A stretch of DNA of 64,000 nucleotides from Sphingobacteriales bacterium (GCA_012270485.1 JAAXIF010000035.1:1-64000); one strand, 5' to 3'; shown: positions 44,656-52,061, counted from the first letter of the stretch. Made by a program: numbers and translations. The notes: a model not told the origin generated them from the letters alone.

Positions 44656-45549
44656 TTAAAAAGGAAGGATCTGTGGTGAAAGGGATCTGTTACCTTGTAA
44701 TCCACCACTATGGATCAGTAGTAATCGGCTGCCTGTTGTGAAAAATCCCTTTTCTATCAAATCATGTACTGCATAGATCATTTTAGCAGTGTAGACAAAA
44801 TCGGTAGGTATTTTTTCAGCCCACCAGAACTGTTGCATAAAATTTAAAAGTTCAGCTGAATGTTTAGCATATCCACCCCAATCATATCCATGTAAGCATT
44901 GGAAATTTGATTTCTTTTCAGGCATTTGACTAATGATCTGTTCTATTTCCTCCTTGATGCTGAAATGATTTCTAAGTACACTGATGCCTATGATTTCCTG
45001 TGAGGGTTCTGCGCTCATGTTGAGTCCGGCCATCATTGTACCTGTACCTAGCGCACAAATGATATGGGTATAGCTGCTAGTATCATGTATGTTTAAAATA
45101 TCGGCTGCACCTTTTGCCCCTAATAAACCATATCCACCTTCAGGAATCCAATACCATCCCGACTGATGATAGGAATCCTGTATTAGTTGCTTATCTCGAT
45201 AATCACTCCTGTTGATGAATTGCAGTTCCATGCCATAGCTTACGGCTTCTTTTAGTGTTGGAGACAACGCTGTATCTGCATCTCCACGAATAAAACCGAT
45301 CGTAGGGATGCCGGCTTCTTTTCCGGTCAAAGCCAAAGCAATGATATGGTTAGAATAGGCGCCGCCAAAGCTTGCTAGTTTGCAAGCTTTGGCTGTTATA
45401 GCTTCATCGAGGTAATATTTAAGTTTAAACCATTTGTTACCACTGATCACGGGATGTATCAGATCCAATCTCAGTATATCAGTATGAACATCTTGATTGG
45501 AAAGCGTTTTGACTGATTGAATATGAATATTTTGAATATTTATCAACAT
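44656..45549 (-). CDS. PLP-dependent D-cysteine desulfhydrase/ACC deaminase-like enzyme
   Basis: A 297-residue fold-type II PLP enzyme. The PLP lysine is in SGNKWFKLKYYL, followed by GGAYSNHIIALALTGKEAG (substrate-carboxylate loop) and the phosphate-binding glycine-rich CALGTGTMMAG. Family members deaminate ACC or release sulfide from D-cysteine; the activity here is undetermined. ATG 45549 is preferred over a TTG 15 codons upstream. It precedes the fibronectin-like gene by 28 bases and is divergent from a nucleotidyltransferase. Confidence 0.85.
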   Translation of the reverse strand: MLINIQNIHIQSVKTLSNQDVHTDILRLDLIHPVISGNKWFKLKYYLDEAITAKACKLASFGGAYSNHIIALALTGKEAGIPTIGFIRGDADTALSPTLKEAVSYGMELQFINRSDYRDKQLIQDSYHQSGWYWIPEGGYGLLGAKGAADILNIHDTSSYTHIICALGTGTMMAGLNMSAEPSQEIIGISVLRNHFSIKEEIEQIISQMPEKKSNFQCLHGYDWGGYAKHSAELLNFMQQFWWAEKIPTDFVYTAKMIYAVHDLIEKGFFTTGSRLLLIHSGGLQGNRSLSPQILPF

Positions 45550-45603
45550 CTGTTCTTTTGGTACTGCTGAAAGTTTTAGTTTCGTTGCTCTCAAAAGGAT
45601 ATT

Positions 45604-46506
45604 ATGAAACCTACATTAGTCATTTTAGCCGCAGGGATGGCCAGCCGATATGGAAGTATGAAACAGATCCAGTCTTTTGGTCCCGATGGCGAAACTATCA
45701 TGGATTATTCAATTTATGACGCTATCCGTGCAGGATTTGGAAAAGTTGTTTTTATAATCCGAGAAGAATTCGCAGAACAGTTCAAAGCCATATTCGAACC
45801 CAAGTTGAAAGGAAGAATCGCTACTGATTATGTATACCAACATTTATCAGCTTTTACCAATGGATATGCGGTTCCTGCCGATAGAACCAAGCCATGGGGT
45901 ACAGGGCATGCTGTATTATGTTGTAAGGGAAAGGTAAATGAACCATTTGCAGTGATCAATGCAGATGATTTTTATGGGAAAGATGCATTTGCAAAAGCCT
46001 ATACCTTTTTAACGACACAATGTAATGAACAGACTTACTGCATCATTGGTTATCAGTTGCGCAATACTTTAAGCGACAATGGAACCGTGAGTAGGGGTGT
46101 TTGTGATGTGGATGCAGCCGGTAATTTAACCGATATCAATGAACGTACAAAGATTTTCGCAAGACCTGAAGGGGATATTGTATACGAAGAAAATGATCAA
46201 TTAACAGTATTGCCGGAGAATAGCCTGGTTAGTATGAACTATCTCTGTTTCGCACCCGGATTTATTGGTCTGGCAGAAAGTCTATTCAATGATTTTTTGG
46301 AAAAGCAAGGACAAGAATTGAAATCAGAATTTTATATCCCAACGGTAACCAAACATTTTGTTCAATCCGGTAAAGGAGTAGTAAAAGTGATCCCAACCTC
46401 TTCTCAATGGTTTGGGGTTACTTATAAGGAAGACGCTCCTGGGGTACAAGCTAGCATTAATGCCTTGGTGGCTGCGGGAGAATATCCAAGTAGTCTTTGG
46501 AAATAA
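45604..46506 (+). CDS. Sugar-phosphate nucleotidyltransferase-like protein
   Basis: A 300-residue NTP-transferase. The nucleotide-binding start is visible (LVILAAGMASRYGSMKQIQSFGP), followed by AVINADDFYGKDAF, the Mg/nucleotide-contact Asp region, and GYQLRNTLSDNGTVSRGVC. It would activate a sugar or amino-alcohol phosphate with NTP; the exact substrate is not evident. The C-terminus is short, without an acyltransferase or hexapeptide domain. It is followed by a bidirectional terminator. Confidence 0.85.
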   Translation: MKPTLVILAAGMASRYGSMKQIQSFGPDGETIMDYSIYDAIRAGFGKVVFIIREEFAEQFKAIFEPKLKGRIATDYVYQHLSAFTNGYAVPADRTKPWGTGHAVLCCKGKVNEPFAVINADDFYGKDAFAKAYTFLTTQCNEQTYCIIGYQLRNTLSDNGTVSRGVCDVDAAGNLTDINERTKIFARPEGDIVYEENDQLTVLPENSLVSMNYLCFAPGFIGLAESLFNDFLEKQGQELKSEFYIPTVTKHFVQSGKGVVKVIPTSSQWFGVTYKEDAPGVQASINALVAAGEYPSSLWK

Positions 46507-46576
46507 TGGTGGATGGCAGATGTAGGATTTCTGATGTCGGATCTCTGATTTATGATTTGAAATTATTGTAAAAAAT

Positions 46577-46611
46577 AAAGCGGCGAACACAATAAAAATG
46601 TTCGCCGCTTT
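46577..46611. terminator. Bidirectional terminator
   Basis: AAAGCGGCGAACA and TGTTCGCCGCTTT form a perfect 13-bp stem with a 9-base loop, between convergent genes. A short TCAGCCA tandem (three units, 46619-46644) lies just beyond. Confidence 0.85.
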
Positions 46612-46643
46612 GTTGTATTCAGCCATCAGCCATCAGCCATCAA

Positions 46644-47747
46644 CTACTTCGCAAACGCCTTCACGTAAAACACACATTCCTCTACTTCAGCAATCTGCTG
46701 TTTGCGTTGTGTGCCTTTGATGCTGGATTTAGAAGGAAGCTTGATTTTTTCTGCAGTATCTGATTTTCTGAAAGAATCAACCAGACCAAAAATATTTTTA
46801 GATTTTACAGCAAATACAACCCCTTCCGCTGAAGATTGTCTGGTACTCAGCACGCCTATAATCTCTCCATTTTTATTGAGAACCGGTGCGCCGGAGTTAC
46901 CCGGGTTTGCACTCATTTGTAATTGATAGGAGAGAGAGTCGCCATCAAAACCGCTACGGGCACTTAGATAGCCCATTCCGTAGACGATTTCATTACGGGG
47001 ATATCCCAGGGTATAAATTTCTTCTCCCAAATCAGAAGCAGATTTTCGGATACCATAAGGAAGGCTCTTACGTGGAATAAATTCTTTGTCTGTAACCTTT
47101 AATATAGCCAAGTCTTTATCCTGATCGATATGGACGATATCAGCATTGAATTCTTTTCCTTTATTATTCACAACAATGGCGCCAGAGCCTTTCAAAACGT
47201 GGGCATTGGTAATAATGAATCCTTTAGGATCGATCAAAAATCCGGAGCCGCCACTTACAAAGCGAACACCCTCAGGTAGTTTACTTTTTACCTCATTGAT
47301 CAAATTCCCTTGAACTTGCTGATTCTTTTTGATGACAGCAATATCATTGCTCAGTTGTTGTAATTGATTACCATTGACAGAAGGTGCAAAATACATCACC
47401 AATCCACTAATGAACAGCGCGATCACACCACCAACACTGGCAGCGATGGCTGTTACACGTTTGTATTTATTCCAAAGTTGAATCACTTTGCCGCGTGTAC
47501 TGATGTCTCCACCTTCATTGATGTCTCCACGATCCAGCAAGTGCTGGTGAGCTTCATGTAAACCATGTTTCAGGTTACGATGGGCTGAATACATATCCAT
47601 TTGATGGAGGAACATGTTGTGTTCTACCACCATCTGGTCTATTTCAGGGGTATTTTTACGAAGCGTCTCAAAATAAGTACGCTCTTCAGCGCTCATGTCG
47701 CCGCTGAGGTATCTTTCGATGGCTTCTAATAATAAAATGTCATCCAT
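46644..47747 (-). CDS. Membrane-anchored trypsin-like serine protease with anti-sigma-like N-terminus
   Basis: A 367-residue protein with three parts. Residues 1-95 are cytoplasmic and resemble the helical start of anti-sigma proteins (AIERYLSGDMSAEERTYFE), without a zinc motif. Residues 98-121 form a membrane helix. A short coiled-coil-like linker (about 123-150) leads to an S1C protease domain with a complete triad: His183 (TNAHV), Asp212 (KDLAIL), Ser285 (PGNSGAP). No PDZ domain follows. The upstream ECF sigma gene is only 5 bases away, so this protein may sequester the sigma factor and sense periplasmic conditions by proteolysis. It could also simply be a protease whose expression follows the sigma gene. 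Confidence 0.82.
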   Translation of the reverse strand: MDDILLLEAIERYLSGDMSAEERTYFETLRKNTPEIDQMVVEHNMFLHQMDMYSAHRNLKHGLHEAHQHLLDRGDINEGGDISTRGKVIQLWNKYKRVTAIAASVGGVIALFISGLVMYFAPSVNGNQLQQLSNDIAVIKKNQQVQGNLINEVKSKLPEGVRFVSGGSGFLIDPKGFIITNAHVLKGSGAIVVNNKGKEFNADIVHIDQDKDLAILKVTDKEFIPRKSLPYGIRKSASDLGEEIYTLGYPRNEIVYGMGYLSARSGFDGDSLSYQLQMSANPGNSGAPVLNKNGEIIGVLSTRQSSAEGVVFAVKSKNIFGLVDSFRKSDTAEKIKLPSKSSIKGTQRKQQIAEVEECVFYVKAFAK

Positions 47748-47752
47748 GGTAC

Positions 47753-48319
47753 TTATTCTCCGATATTATATTGCGTAAAGAACAATTTCTTTAAGCGCAT
47801 TAAACATTTATACTTCTGGTTTTTGGCATTATCGGCATTGGTATAACCAAATTCGCGTGCCAATTCCTGCATCCCCATTTTTTTCAGGTAATACCCTTCC
47901 AATAAACTTTTACAGGGTTCACCCAAACTATTCATTGCCCTATCCATGATGGCGAAAGCGGCGTTTCGCTTTTCATGGTTTTCGAGATCTTCCTCCACCG
48001 GGATAGTCTCTTCCAGGCTATCCACTTGATTCGAATATCTTCCCAGTTGTTGTAATCGTTTAAGCCATAAACGCCTGCATATGGAATATACATAGGTTTT
48101 AATTTGACAGGTTAAGACAAATGATTCGCTTTGTGCTTTTTCATACAGCGCAATCATAGCTTCCTGAAAAATATCCCTGGCGTCGTCATAAGAACCATTG
48201 TTGTTCAATATGAAAGCCTGAATGGTATTGAAATTATCTTTATAGATGGTTTCAATTGCCTTGGAATCGTTATTGGCCAGTCCTTTCAGTAATGCTTGCT
48301 CGTTGGTATCGGCTTTCAC
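47753..48319 (-). CDS. ECF-type RNA polymerase sigma factor
   Basis: A sigma-70 family protein of about 188 residues. Region 2 is DDARDIFQEAMIALYEKA with TYVYSICRRLWLKRL; region 4 is the C-terminal helix-turn-helix GMQELAREFGYTNADNAKNQ, then KYKCLMRLKKLF. The start is probably GTG 48319 (VKADTNEQALLKGL); a TTG 14 codons upstream is also possible. It is first in a two-gene unit with the membrane-bound protease and divergent from a small lipoprotein, a plausible regulon member. Confidence 0.88.
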   Translation of the reverse strand: MKADTNEQALLKGLANNDSKAIETIYKDNFNTIQAFILNNNGSYDDARDIFQEAMIALYEKAQSESFVLTCQIKTYVYSICRRLWLKRLQQLGRYSNQVDSLEETIPVEEDLENHEKRNAAFAIMDRAMNSLGEPCKSLLEGYYLKKMGMQELAREFGYTNADNAKNQKYKCLMRLKKLFFTQYNIGE

Positions 48320-48352
48320 TATTGTTCTTTTAATACGGTGTAGAGGGTAAAA

Positions 48353-48409
48353 GTAACCCAAAATAAACCTAAAATATTTTTTTGAAAAAAACGTGTTACC
48401 CCGGGTTAC
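48353..48409. promoter_or_regulatory. Candidate operator in the divergent sigma/lipoprotein promoter region
   Basis: Inverted arms GTAACCC (48353-48359) and GGGTTAC (48403-48409) enclose an AT-rich stretch; a direct GTTACC also lies at 48395. Such repeated motifs between a sigma gene and a divergent gene may be the sigma factor's own recognition element. Confidence 0.35.
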
Positions 48410-48461
48410 CTTTCATCATAACCGGGTATTAACCTTAAAATCACTCAAAAAAAACCACACA

Positions 48462-48650
48462 ATGAAAAAATTATTATTCGTTCTGGCACTGGGCGTATTC
48501 GCTGCTTGCGGTAACGCTGAAAACAAAGAAGCTGCAACTGATTCAACTGCTGTTGCTCCTGTAACAACTGATAGCACTGCTACAGCTACTCCTGATAGCG
48601 CTGCTGCTACTACAGACAGCTCTGCTGCTGCTGCTCCAGCTGCTCATTAA
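48462..48650 (+). CDS. Small Ala/Thr-rich lipoprotein
   Basis: A 62-residue lipoprotein. The signal and lipobox (VFAAC) occupy residues 1-17; the mature part is almost entirely Ala, Thr, Ser, Asp and Pro (TDSTAVAPVTTDSTATATPD, AAAPAAH). It is low-complexity and probably extended, perhaps surface-linked. A longer frame begins upstream, but ATG 48462 places the lipobox correctly. It is divergent from the ECF sigma gene. Function unknown. Confidence 0.75.
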   Translation: MKKLLFVLALGVFAACGNAENKEAATDSTAVAPVTTDSTATATPDSAAATTDSSAAAAPAAH

Positions 48651-48655
48651 TTTGA

Positions 48656-48779
48656 ACGCAGAACCCGTGATGAAGATCATGAAGCGCCCGCTTGCCGGCC
48701 GATAGGGTTCTCGAAAGAGTTTTTCATATGGCAAGCAATCGTTAGAGGCCGCTCCGTTTCCACGGAGGGGCTTTTTTTC
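48656..48779 (+). ncRNA. Candidate structured RNA downstream of the small lipoprotein
   Basis: A GC-richer stretch than its surroundings. AGAACCC (48660-48666) can pair with GGGTTCT (48705-48711), and GCTTGCC (48690-48696) with GGCAAGC (48730-48736); the two helices cross, as in a pseudoknot. A CTC-GAAA-GAG tetraloop hairpin lies at 48710-48719 and overlaps one helix. It ends in an intrinsic terminator. This could be a 3'-UTR-derived small RNA; it does not match an RNA family I can name. Confidence 0.35.
48747..48779 (+). terminator. Intrinsic terminator
   Basis: GCCGCTCCGT and ACGGAGGGGC pair around a TTCC loop with one mismatch, followed by seven T. Confidence 0.8.
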
Positions 48780-48818
48780 TTCGTCACGTTCCGATCGGAG
48801 ATCGGAACGTGACGAAGA
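48778..48818. repeat. Perfect 19-bp hairpin with 3-base loop
   Basis: The left arm starts TCTTCGTCACGTTCC and the right arm is its exact complement; the loop is GGA. It begins directly inside the T-run of the preceding terminator. Confidence 0.9.
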
Positions 48819-48908
48819 GTGACGGGTCGTTTTGTAGATTGGGAAGAACGAATTTTTAGGCGGTATTACCTCGAATAGAATGATTTTACATTTTATCGAC
48901 GATCGTCA

Positions 48909-48950
48909 TCCCGATAAGTATTTTATCCTAGGATAAAATACTTATCGGGA
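48909..48950. repeat. 42-bp perfect palindrome
   Basis: The half-site reads TCCCGATAAGTATTTTATCC and the centre is CTAG; all 42 bases are self-complementary with no spacer. A separate 10-bp palindrome GACGATCGTC (48898-48907) adjoins it on the left. It ends 36 bases before the -33 element of the pheA leader promoter. Confidence 0.95.
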
Positions 48951-48985
48951 AACTAAGGTTTGTTAGCTAAATATTTTTTTCAGGA

Positions 48986-49019
48986 TTGATGTTTCATATG
49001 TTTTCATGTTCTATATTTG
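48986..49019 (+). promoter_or_regulatory. Promoter of the pheA leader/operon
   Basis: TTG (48986-48988), a 23-base spacer and TATATTTG (49012-49019) fit the flavobacterial consensus TTG-N17-23-TAnnTTTG. The -7 box ends 5 bases before the leader ATG, so transcription may begin at or next to that codon. Confidence 0.6.
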
Positions 49020-49024
49020 ATTCA

Positions 49025-49114
49025 ATGAACACAACAACAAACAATACCTGGTTTTATTTTTTCTTTTATTACTTCTTTAATCAAAGGAGCCGGGTAGTAT
49101 TTGTTAAAGCTTAA
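49025..49114 (+). CDS. Aromatic leader peptide (attenuation) of the pheA operon
   Basis: A 29-codon open frame, ATG to TAA: residues 1-8 MNTTTNNT, residues 9-18 WFYFFFYYFF, then NQRSRVVFVKA. Ten aromatic codons in a row (six Phe, three Tyr, one Trp) match the products of the operon that follows. A perfect -7 box lies 5 bases upstream, and an intrinsic terminator begins 23 bases after the stop codon. This is the arrangement of ribosome-mediated attenuators such as pheL and trpL. When charged tRNA-Phe or tRNA-Tyr is scarce, the ribosome would stall on the run and allow readthrough into pheA. It is short enough to be missed by gene finders. Confidence 0.82.
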   Translation: MNTTTNNTWFYFFFYYFFNQRSRVVFVKA

Positions 49115-49137
49115 GCGAACAACAACAATCAACATAC

Positions 49138-49167
49138 AGTCCCGGCCAATTGGTCGGGATTTTTTTT
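49138..49167 (+). terminator. Attenuator terminator before pheA
   Basis: CCCGGCC and GGTCGGG pair around an AATT loop, extended outward to about 11 bp with one more G-T pair, and are followed by eight T. It lies only 14 bases before the pheA ATG. GCCGGG at 49089-49094, inside the leader ORF, is complementary to CCCGGC (49141-49146) and could form the competing antiterminator. Confidence 0.8.
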
Positions 49168-49181
49168 GACTAATAACGAAA

Positions 49182-50048
49182 ATGACTAAACAGGGAATCA
49201 TAACAGCAAAGACAAATAACGGTATCGCCATACAAGGCTATGAAGGCAGCTTCCATCAGGTAGCCGCTCGTTCTTTTTTCGGTAAAACTGTTGCCGTCAT
49301 TCCCTGTGCCAGTTTTCGTGAACTGATACAGATTGCAGGAGATGCGAAACGATCAGCAGGTGCTGTAATGGCGATTGAAAATTCCATCGCAGGAAGTATT
49401 CTTCCGAACTATAATCTCTTACAAAAAAGTAAACTCAAAGTAGTAGGAGAGATTTATCTCTCCATCAGTCAAAATTTATTGGTGAATCCGGGTGTTCGAT
49501 TGGAAGATATCAAGGAAGTGCATAGCCATCCGATGGCCATTCTTCAATGTTTGGATTATCTGGAACAATATCCATGGAAATTGGTAGAAACAGAAGATAC
49601 CGCTTTAAGTGCAAAATTATTGCACCAACATAGAAGTAAACATACAGCAGCTATTGCCAGCAAATTGGCAGCAGAGTTGTTTCAATTGGAAATTATTGCT
49701 CCTGATATCCATACTATGAAGAACAATATCACCCGTTTTCTGGTATTGAAAAGAGCAGGCACTTTTGAAGCAGATGCACATGCCAATAAAGCTTCGGTAT
49801 ACTTCCAAACCAGTCATGATAAAGGTGCATTGTCCAAAGTACTCACCAAAATTGCGGCAGGTGGAATCAATCTCAGCAAACTGCAAAGTATGCCCATACC
49901 AGGTAGTCACTTTAAATATGGTTTTTATGCAGACATGGAATTTGAACATCAAAAACAATTCAATCAAGTACTCATGTCTATTGAGTCTTTAACCAATAAT
50001 GTCAAAATTTTTGGTGTGTATACAAAAGGGAAACTTATTAAAGGATAA
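49182..50048 (+). CDS. pheA: Prephenate dehydratase
   Basis: Converts prephenate to phenylpyruvate, the committed step to phenylalanine. The catalytic domain begins AIQGYEGSFHQVAARSFFG, with the conserved substrate-binding AIENSIAGSI and the catalytic NNITRFLVL (Thr-Arg-Phe). A C-terminal ACT domain (about residues 200-285) reads GALSKVLTKIAAGGINLSKL, then QSMP where the Phe-binding ESRP motif usually stands. The length (288) fits a monofunctional enzyme without a chorismate mutase part. It is directly behind the attenuator and overlaps the next gene by 1 base. Confidence 0.95.
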   Translation: MTKQGIITAKTNNGIAIQGYEGSFHQVAARSFFGKTVAVIPCASFRELIQIAGDAKRSAGAVMAIENSIAGSILPNYNLLQKSKLKVVGEIYLSISQNLLVNPGVRLEDIKEVHSHPMAILQCLDYLEQYPWKLVETEDTALSAKLLHQHRSKHTAAIASKLAAELFQLEIIAPDIHTMKNNITRFLVLKRAGTFEADAHANKASVYFQTSHDKGALSKVLTKIAAGGINLSKLQSMPIPGSHFKYGFYADMEFEHQKQFNQVLMSIESLTNNVKIFGVYTKGKLIKG

Positions 50049-51211
50049 TGATGGAAATAAAAACAGCTAGTAGATTAGATGGGATTGGTGAATATTATTT
50101 CTCTCAGAAGTTGAGAGAAATTGAATCACTGAACAAAGAAGGTAAAGATATCCTGAACCTAGGTATTGGCAGCCCGGATTTACCGCCGCATCCAGAAGTC
50201 ATTCGTGTGTTGCAAGACACTGCAGCAAAAGATCATGTTCATGCGTACCAGAGTTATAAAGGTTCTCCCATACTGCGCAACGCCATCAGTCAATGGTATC
50301 AAAAATGGTATGGCGTAGAATTGAATCCGGATACAGAGGTATTGCCATTGATCGGTAGCAAAGAAGGCATCATGCATATTTGTATGACCTATTTGGATAA
50401 TGATGATGAAGCTTTGATACCCGATCCGGGTTATCCCACATACAGCAGTGCAGTGAAACTGGCAGGGGGTACACCTATTACCTACCAGTTATCAGAAGCA
50501 CATCAATGGCAACCTGATCTGGAGGCACTTGCTCAAAGGGATCTTTCGAAAGTAAAATTGATGTGGGTGAATTATCCGCATATGCCTACCGGACAAATAC
50601 CTGCTGCTGATTTTTATGCGTCATTGATTGCATTTGCCAAACAGCATAACATCTTGATTTGTCATGATAACCCTTATAGTTTTATTCTGAATGATCATCC
50701 ATCCAGTTTATTAAGTGTTCCTGGCGCAAAAGAAGTGGTGCTTGAACTGAACTCACTCAGCAAAAGTGCAAATATGGCTGGATGGAGAGTAGGCATGTTA
50801 TGCGCTGCGAAAGAAAGAATTGATGAAGTGTTACGTTTCAAAAGTAATATGGATAGTGGCATGTTCTTGCCTGTTCAATTGGCGGCGGCAAAAGCATTGG
50901 AGTTGGGAAAAGATTGGTATGATGAGGTCAATGCAATATATGCAGCCAGACGTGAAAAAGTATTTGAGTTGCTGACACAATTGAACTGTCGTTTTTCAAA
51001 AGACCAAGTGGGGATGTTTGTATGGGCTGCGGTTCCTGATTCGTTGAAAGATGGTTATGAATTGAGTGACCGAGTATTATACGGAGCTGATGTCTTTATT
51101 ACGCCCGGTGGTATTTTTGGGGAAGCGGGAGAAAAATATATCCGTGTCAGCCTTTGCGGAAGCATAGAGAAATTTGAAGAAGCCATTCACAGAATTCAAA
51201 CCCAATTATAA
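50048..51211 (+). CDS. Class I aminotransferase of the aromatic operon
   Basis: A 387-residue PLP aminotransferase. The PLP lysine is in LNSLSKSANMAGWRVG; GSKEGIMHICMTYLD, DPGYPTYSSAV and CHDNPYSF are typical family blocks. It is placed between pheA and tyrA, so it probably catalyses the last transamination to phenylalanine and tyrosine. Related proteins are labelled LL-diaminopimelate or methionine aminotransferase, so the substrate range should be tested. The ATG overlaps the pheA stop by 1 base (TAATG), indicating coupling. Confidence 0.9.
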   Translation: MMEIKTASRLDGIGEYYFSQKLREIESLNKEGKDILNLGIGSPDLPPHPEVIRVLQDTAAKDHVHAYQSYKGSPILRNAISQWYQKWYGVELNPDTEVLPLIGSKEGIMHICMTYLDNDDEALIPDPGYPTYSSAVKLAGGTPITYQLSEAHQWQPDLEALAQRDLSKVKLMWVNYPHMPTGQIPAADFYASLIAFAKQHNILICHDNPYSFILNDHPSSLLSVPGAKEVVLELNSLSKSANMAGWRVGMLCAAKERIDEVLRFKSNMDSGMFLPVQLAAAKALELGKDWYDEVNAIYAARREKVFELLTQLNCRFSKDQVGMFVWAAVPDSLKDGYELSDRVLYGADVFITPGGIFGEAGEKYIRVSLCGSIEKFEEAIHRIQTQL

Positions 51212-51212
51212 G

Positions 51213-52052
51213 ATGAAAATAACGATTATAGGTACCGGATTGATAGGTGGGTCACTGTCATTGACATTGCGAGAGAAGGGATGGGTCACACATGTCATAG
51301 GTGTTGACAATAACCCGATCCATGCGGCACGTGCATTGGAGTTGCAGCTGGTGGATGAAATAACAGATTTATCAACTGCCATCGCAAAATCAGATCTGAT
51401 CATCTTATCAACGCCGATCAATGCTGCCGAAGATATGTTGCCACAGATATTAGATCAGATCACCCATCAGGTGGTCATGGATGTAGGTTCCACCAAAAAA
51501 ATAATCTGTGAATCAGTGGCTCATCATCCAAAGCGAGGTCGATTCGTTGCCACACACCCCATGTGGGGAACAGAATACAGCGGACCGGATGCTGCCGTGA
51601 GGGCTGCATTTGCCAATAAAGCCACAGTGATCTGCTCTAAAGAAGAGAGTGACGAAGATGCAGTGCAGAAAGTGGAAGAGCTATATAAGACATTGGGCAT
51701 GCATATTCTGTATATGAAAGCTGATGATCATGATGTACATGTGGCATATGTGAGTCATATTTCACATATCACTTCATTTGCGCTGGCCAATACTGTATTG
51801 GAGAAGGAAAGAGAAGAAGATGCCATTTTTGAACTGGCCAGTGGTGGTTTTGAGAGTACCGTACGATTGGCAAAGAGTAATCCTGCCATGTGGGTACCCA
51901 TTTTCATGCAAAACCGTGATAATGTGCTAGATGTACTCAATGAACACATCGCCCAACTCAGGAAATTCAAAGCCTGTCTGGAAAAGGAGAATTATGACTA
52001 TTTACAGGAGTTGATTGAGAATGCGAATGGGATTAAGCGGATTTTGAGATAA
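51213..52052 (+). CDS. tyrA: Prephenate dehydrogenase
   Basis: Oxidises prephenate to 4-hydroxyphenylpyruvate for tyrosine. The N-terminal NAD-binding Rossmann motif is IIGTGLIGGSL, with the acidic end of strand two at VIGVDNN. The catalytic region has VMDVGSTKKIICE and THPMWGTEYSGP, where the His is catalytic, then HVAYVSHISHITSFALA. At 279 residues it is monofunctional, with no ACT or mutase domain. A longer frame overlapping the aminotransferase is less likely than ATG 51213, 1 base after that gene's stop. A word-repeat hairpin and the helicase gene follow. Confidence 0.93.
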   Translation: MKITIIGTGLIGGSLSLTLREKGWVTHVIGVDNNPIHAARALELQLVDEITDLSTAIAKSDLIILSTPINAAEDMLPQILDQITHQVVMDVGSTKKIICESVAHHPKRGRFVATHPMWGTEYSGPDAAVRAAFANKATVICSKEESDEDAVQKVEELYKTLGMHILYMKADDHDVHVAYVSHISHITSFALANTVLEKEREEDAIFELASGGFESTVRLAKSNPAMWVPIFMQNRDNVLDVLNEHIAQLRKFKACLEKENYDYLQELIENANGIKRILR

Positions 52053-52061
52053 GGAGTGGTC

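Noticed and set aside
49022..49231. Minus-strand 69-residue frame across the pheA leader
   Set aside because: It lies opposite the aromatic leader ORF and the attenuator terminator and shows no family resemblance; the plus-strand features explain the sequence.
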